Shown: positions 60,840 through 64,000 of the stretch, piece by piece
Numbering within the stretch: the stretch's first letter is position 1
Layout: every line of letters begins with the position of its first letter
Assembly (NCBI RefSeq): GCF_001647275.1
Contig: NZ_LRMM01000014.1
Coordinates: 1-64,000 of the forward strand
Direction: 5' to 3'
From: Rufibacter ruber
Lineage (GTDB): Bacteria; Bacteroidota; Bacteroidia; Cytophagales; Hymenobacteraceae
DNA length: 64,000 nucleotides
The notes under the pieces: generated by a model
Told to the model about the DNA's origin: nothing
The model's database searches: none
What the model saw: only the letters and a program-made list of their open reading frames with translations
Position numbers and translations under genes: made by a program

Positions 60840-61102
60840 GAAGAGAACTTAGGATGCATCATAGCAGATGAATTGATTGAACAATGCTGCCTCCTTCCTT
60901 ATTACAACTCATTTCTGCCCCCATTGCCCATTCTTTTTTCTTTCCTGCTGGTGCAGCAATTTCCTATACTTCTCTGCTTCTATCGCTTTTCCGTTTCTGC
61001 TGTTTCCCGCTCCATCTATTTATAAACGAAATACCAGGGGGCTAATGGGCAAGTAAATATAGCAAGCCACAAAAGCCACGCAGATTGCCTCAGCGCCTCT
61101 GG
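60840..61102. other. Gene-free convergent spacer
   Basis: Separates the glycosyltransferase gene from the end of the TPP-regulated operon. No gene or repeat recognised. Confidence 0.5.
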
Positions 61103-61399
61103 TCACCCTATAAATTTATCCTTCTCGCCTTTTTGTGGTACTAGCCTGAAGTTTTCAAACGTTTTACCTTGTAGATGCTGCTGCCACTTGGCCAACAGCG
61201 GTTTCTCTAAATTTATCTCACGGTATTCGTCGGGGCTCATGATCGGGATTCCTTTTACAATAGGATAAAGGCGGCTGCACTCACTACACGTAAAAAAGCC
61301 TTCCAGTATGTTCCCGCTAGGGTCTTGGGTAATGGTGGTCAGCTCAATGTCTGCTTTATCAAAGGGGCAGCACAATTTCTTTATAGTTTCAAGTCTCAT
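61103..61399 (-). CDS. Trm112-like zinc-ribbon protein
   Basis: 98 aa from ATG 61399 (a GTG one codon upstream is the alternative). Core LETIKKLCCPFDKADIEL ... FFTCSECSRLYPIVKGIPIM matches the Trm112/YcaR pattern; the second CxxC (Cys-Ser-Glu-Cys) is intact, but the first has CCPFD, lacking the second Cys. Trm112 activates SAM-dependent methyltransferases by binding them. It ends the operon that starts with a methyltransferase, so a pairing is a reasonable inference. Confidence 0.8.
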   Translation of the reverse strand: MRLETIKKLCCPFDKADIELTTITQDPSGNILEGFFTCSECSRLYPIVKGIPIMSPDEYREINLEKPLLAKWQQHLQGKTFENFRLVPQKGEKDKFIG

Positions 61400-61401
61400 C
61401 A

Positions 61402-62037
61402 CTAGATTGGTTTCAGTTGTTTCAGATATTTTGTAATAGCCACGCCTGGCTTTTCTGCACTCATTATGCCTGATACCACCGCTACTCCATCAAAAGGTAG
61501 TTCCTGTAGTTCAGGCATGTTGTCAGGTTTTATTCCGCCGGCTAAAAAGATGGGCATAGCGGTTATTCTTTTAGCTTCTTTGATGGTCTCAAAATCTACC
61601 AATTCACAACTGGTGCTGGTAGAGGAAGGAAAAATGGAGCAAAAGGAAATATAATCCAGCCTTTGGTCATTTGCCCACCGCACCAAAGCCAAATCATTGT
61701 TGCAGGTAAGACCTGTTATAAAGTCTCTGTTAAGAGAGATTTTTATCTGCTCTAAATCTTTAGGCGGAGCGTCAAAGTGAACGCCATCTAAGGCGGTGGT
61801 TTGCAGCCACTCCCACTGGTTGTTTATAAGTACCGGAACATTCTTCTCGTGGCAAAGCACAGAGATTTTCTGAATCAACGGCAGATGGTCTTTATGCGGC
61901 AAAAAATTGTCCCAGAGCTGTACCGCAGCAATCTTTTCCTGAAGAACTAGTTGTAGCTTTTGAAGTAAAATATCTTCCTCCAAAGATGGGTCTATGACCA
62001 AATAAACTCCTGACTCTACTTTTCGCTTCTTTTCCAT
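61402..62037 (-). CDS. ThiE-like thiamine-phosphate-synthase fold protein with altered active site
   Basis: 211 aa, TIM barrel of the ThiE/TenI family. Motif positions are recognisable but changed: AAVQLWDN where VQLRxK is usual, VLINNQWEW for LINDRxDLA, DGVHFDAPPK for DGVHLGQED, IFPSSTSTSCEL for P.F.T.TK, and LAGGI retained. The pyrophosphate- and Mg-binding Arg, Lys and Asp appear lost, so it probably does not catalyse normal thiamine phosphate synthesis. Its start overlaps the upstream stop as TAATG. Regulated by the TPP riboswitch upstream. Confidence 0.85.
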   Translation of the reverse strand: MEKKRKVESGVYLVIDPSLEEDILLQKLQLVLQEKIAAVQLWDNFLPHKDHLPLIQKISVLCHEKNVPVLINNQWEWLQTTALDGVHFDAPPKDLEQIKISLNRDFITGLTCNNDLALVRWANDQRLDYISFCSIFPSSTSTSCELVDFETIKEAKRITAMPIFLAGGIKPDNMPELQELPFDGVAVVSGIMSAEKPGVAITKYLKQLKPI

Positions 62038-63092
62038 TATTTCCATCCCTCCCGAAAGGCGTTGAAGAAAGCGGCCCAATACGGGTCTTCTGCCAGATAC
62101 ACCAAGTCAGATGCTTCTCCGTTTGCTATCAACTTTATGCCACTTTCTCTTTCTCTTATTTCTCCAACAGCGCAACAGGCTATGCCTTCAGCGGCAAGGT
62201 GTGCTATGATACCATGTGCGGCCTCTTTTTTACAGGTAATGATCATAGCGCCAGCACCCACGCAGTAGCGCGGGTCTATAGAGAAGAGAGAGCAGACGTC
62301 CTGCTGAATGTTTCCAATGGGAATCTGGTCGTTAAAAATCACGGCCCCGTTGCCAGAGGCGCTGGCCAGTTCATATATGGCCCCCAGCACACCACCTTCG
62401 GTTACATCATGCATGGCAGTTACCTGGTTACGCGCAGTTGGGGCGCCAACGGCGGTCAAAGCATCTTTGAGCGATGATGTTTGGTAAAACATGTCGCAGG
62501 CCTTCTGGTAAGTTTCCTGGCCCAGTTTATTCTTCACCGTTTCCGGAAAACTCATAGCCAAGATGGAGGTAGAGGAAAGGGCGCATTGTTTGGTCACCAG
62601 AATAGTGTCTCCTGGCCGGGCATTCTGCGAAGTAAGGATTTGCGCCTGAGGGGCAATGGTGGTAAACGTACCGCCCCCAGCAATGGTAGAGTTCTGCCCT
62701 TCAATAAAGCCGGTATGCCCTCCGGTAATAGCTACTCCCACATTAGCGCAGTATTGGTGAATGTACTGCCAATAAGTTTTGAAATCCTCTTTGGAAAACG
62801 TAGCCGGCAGGTTGAGCACAAATTGCCCGTACATAGGCGCAAAACCCGTGGTAGCCATGTCATTGGCCATTAGGTGTACCGAAAGCCAGGCAGATTCTTC
62901 CAGACCCAATGATGGAATAAGCGATAATGGGTCACTGGTGGTGGCCATGGCCATACCACCGGGCAAACGTACCACTGAGACATCTACCCCAAATCCTGGG
63001 CCCACCAGCACTTCCTTTCTTGGGTACCCGCAATTCTCCCGGATGATGTTGGTGAATAGAGGGTGGTCTATCTTTCCAAGTTTATCTTCCAT
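62037..63092 (-). CDS. AIR synthase (PurM)-superfamily protein, ThiL/HypE/SelD-like
   Basis: 351 aa. PurM-like N-terminal half: GPGFGVDVSVVRLPGGMAMATTSDPLS then AWLSVHLMANDMATTGFAPMYGQFVLNLP and GHTGFIEGQN; C-terminal half: ARPGDTILVTKQ, MHDVTEGGVLGAIYELA (HypE-type). Members use ATP to activate or phosphorylate small molecules (ThiL, PurM, SelD, HypE). The motif pattern does not let me name the substrate; the context of a TPP riboswitch suggests a thiamine-related metabolite. Separated by 1 bp from the methyltransferase gene. Confidence 0.83.
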   Translation of the reverse strand: MEDKLGKIDHPLFTNIIRENCGYPRKEVLVGPGFGVDVSVVRLPGGMAMATTSDPLSLIPSLGLEESAWLSVHLMANDMATTGFAPMYGQFVLNLPATFSKEDFKTYWQYIHQYCANVGVAITGGHTGFIEGQNSTIAGGGTFTTIAPQAQILTSQNARPGDTILVTKQCALSSTSILAMSFPETVKNKLGQETYQKACDMFYQTSSLKDALTAVGAPTARNQVTAMHDVTEGGVLGAIYELASASGNGAVIFNDQIPIGNIQQDVCSLFSIDPRYCVGAGAMIITCKKEAAHGIIAHLAAEGIACCAVGEIRERESGIKLIANGEASDLVYLAEDPYWAAFFNAFREGWK

Positions 63093-63093
63093 T

Positions 63094-63816
63094 CTAGTCT
63101 ACATCGTTTAGTTTGATGTATAACCCGAAGAAATCGCCGTAGGGCAGCCCCCATTGCTGTACCGGAAACCATTTAGGAAGGCCTGTGCAAGTCCATTCAA
63201 TGGTATATTCTCTGCCGGCCAGCGCCTGGTGAATTATCTCAGTTAGTTTGGCTGGTGTATAAAAGGTGGCGGTGACGTAAAACGGGTTTTTCCCGAACAT
63301 CTGCTGCACCCGCCTTCTCAGAACTTTGGGCGAGTTCCGGTTCATCATGCCCATGGCAATACCGTATTTGGCTACCCTGGCCGCTTCTCTAATAACTTTA
63401 ACGGGGTCTTTGTAATACTCAAACGTAGTGATGAAAGCCAGAGAGTCAAAGGTATGGTCTTTGAAGGGCATGTGGTGTGAGTCGGCCATGACCAAATCTC
63501 CTTGGAAGAGGTGCACCGCCTGTGACAGCATGAGGGGGGAAATGTCGCCGCCGGTGGCTTCTATGCCTATCTGGTGCCACCATCTGGTAAAGCGGGTGGT
63601 GCCGCAGCCAAACTCAAGCAGGGTCTTGATACGTGTGTCTTTGGAAACCAGCTGTTCCATGACCTTCTTTTGCCAGACCTCGGCTCTTTTGTAGCGGCCT
63701 TCATACCATTGCTCGTAGGTGTCAGTGTGTTCGCGGTTGAAGAACCATTCAGGTCTGTTTTGCCAGTTTTGCTGGCTCTGGGGAATTAATTCAGAGGATT
63801 TTTTCTGTAGCTCCAT
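63094..63816 (-). CDS. Class I SAM-dependent methyltransferase
   Basis: 240 aa. SAM-binding motif LLEFGCGTTRFTRWW (residues 66-80), acidic loop TGGDISPLMLS, MADSHHMPFKDHTFDSLAFITTFEY (motif IV region) with VIREAARVAKYGIAMGMM. N-terminal WFFNREHTDTYEQWYEGRYKRAEVWQKKVM is characteristic of a small-molecule or protein methyltransferase I cannot name. First gene after the TPP riboswitch; operon also encodes a Trm112-like activator candidate. Confidence 0.87.
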   Translation of the reverse strand: MELQKKSSELIPQSQQNWQNRPEWFFNREHTDTYEQWYEGRYKRAEVWQKKVMEQLVSKDTRIKTLLEFGCGTTRFTRWWHQIGIEATGGDISPLMLSQAVHLFQGDLVMADSHHMPFKDHTFDSLAFITTFEYYKDPVKVIREAARVAKYGIAMGMMNRNSPKVLRRRVQQMFGKNPFYVTATFYTPAKLTEIIHQALAGREYTIEWTCTGLPKWFPVQQWGLPYGDFFGLYIKLNDVD

Positions 63817-63830
63817 GTTGCAGTTTTGTT

Positions 63831-63875
63831 AAAACAAAAAACTCCATTCAATGGGTATGCCCAGAAAGAATGGAG
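63831..63875 (-). terminator. Leader terminator downstream of the TPP riboswitch
   Basis: On the minus strand ACTCCATTC / GAATGGAGT closes a hairpin with inner TGGG/CCCA pairing and is followed by TTTTTTGTTTT, a classical intrinsic terminator in the untranslated leader 14 nt before the methyltransferase start. A second ACTCCATT copy (plus 63881-63888) lies immediately upstream and can compete for pairing. Confidence 0.82.
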
Positions 63876-63899
63876 TACAAAATGGAGTATTTAATACAG

Positions 63900-63975
63900 C
63901 ATCCCTACGTTGGCATTATCCAAATCAGGTGGCGGGTATGATCTCAGCCTAACATTTCTAGTCAGGCACCCCGTG
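63900..63975 (-). ncRNA. TPP riboswitch (THI element)
   Basis: Minus-strand sequence carries the conserved core: GGGGTGCC at the 5' side, CTGAGATCATACCCG in the pyrimidine-sensor arm, and ACCTGATTTGGATAATGCCA followed by ACGTAGGGATG on the 3' side. These match the invariant elements of the thiamine-pyrophosphate aptamer. It precedes an in-leader terminator and the methyltransferase-PurM-ThiE-Trm112 operon, so expression should fall when TPP is abundant. Confidence 0.96.
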
Positions 63976-64000
63976 CGTTTACTTTACAAACTTACTTAAA

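Overview
The window is chromosomal DNA of a Bacteroidota bacterium, most likely Cytophagales / Hymenobacteraceae (Rufibacter-like; the family call is inference). Support: gliding-motility genes gldB, gldD and gldE, a SusC/SusD pair, a PorT-type barrel, TAnnTTTG-type -7 boxes, starts without Shine-Dalgarno sequences, an HU gene starting with GTG, and the order mutY-ssb-gldE-gldD divergent from HU-TPR-rng. No tRNA, rRNA, CRISPR array or classical IS transposase was seen.

Layout. 0-4.4 kb: end of a TlpA-like gene, a Vsr endonuclease, two small proteins, a large secreted protein and a MazG-like pyrophosphohydrolase. 4.7-10.9 kb: complete 2-oxoglutarate dehydrogenase complex (sucA, sucB, lpdA). 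11-21.4 kb: outer-membrane protein, Tyr/Gly-rich lipoprotein, proS, LOG-type hydrolase, hemH, era, der and three small lipoproteins. 21.7-26.2 kb: murQ with a sugar kinase, a cytochrome-b5-like protein, a decayed four-helix-bundle gene and a degenerate ureohydrolase. 26.3-35.5 kb: fatty-acid degradation (acyl-CoA ligase, MarR regulator, hydroxyacyl-CoA dehydrogenase/enoyl-CoA hydratase, thiolase, acyl-CoA dehydrogenase). Two small foreign-looking units, a GIY-YIG nuclease and a four-helix-bundle gene, sit in its intergenic gaps, each bracketed by inverted repeats. 35.9-40.9 kb: SusC/SusD/lipoprotein uptake locus. 41-49.6 kb: envelope and unknown proteins, recG, yjdM, a serine hydrolase and an AT-rich PIN-domain two-gene module. 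49.7-60.8 kb: gliding and DNA-maintenance block, RNase G, gldB, a glycosyltransferase. 61-64 kb: a TPP-riboswitch-controlled operon (methyltransferase, PurM-like ATPase, ThiE-like protein, Trm112-like protein).

Main signals. (1) At least 32 copies of a ~40-bp palindrome lie between genes in every gene orientation, some with compensatory base changes. (2) Small genes (GIY-YIG; two four-helix-bundle families, one decayed) are framed by family-specific inverted repeats that also occur without a gene, which resembles a REP/RAYT-like relationship. (3) A TPP riboswitch plus leader terminator precedes four genes that are not the standard thi set. (4) A 68-bp perfect palindrome follows three small lipoproteins. 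(5) The fadB-like gene and recG are each broken by one base; assembly error must be excluded first.
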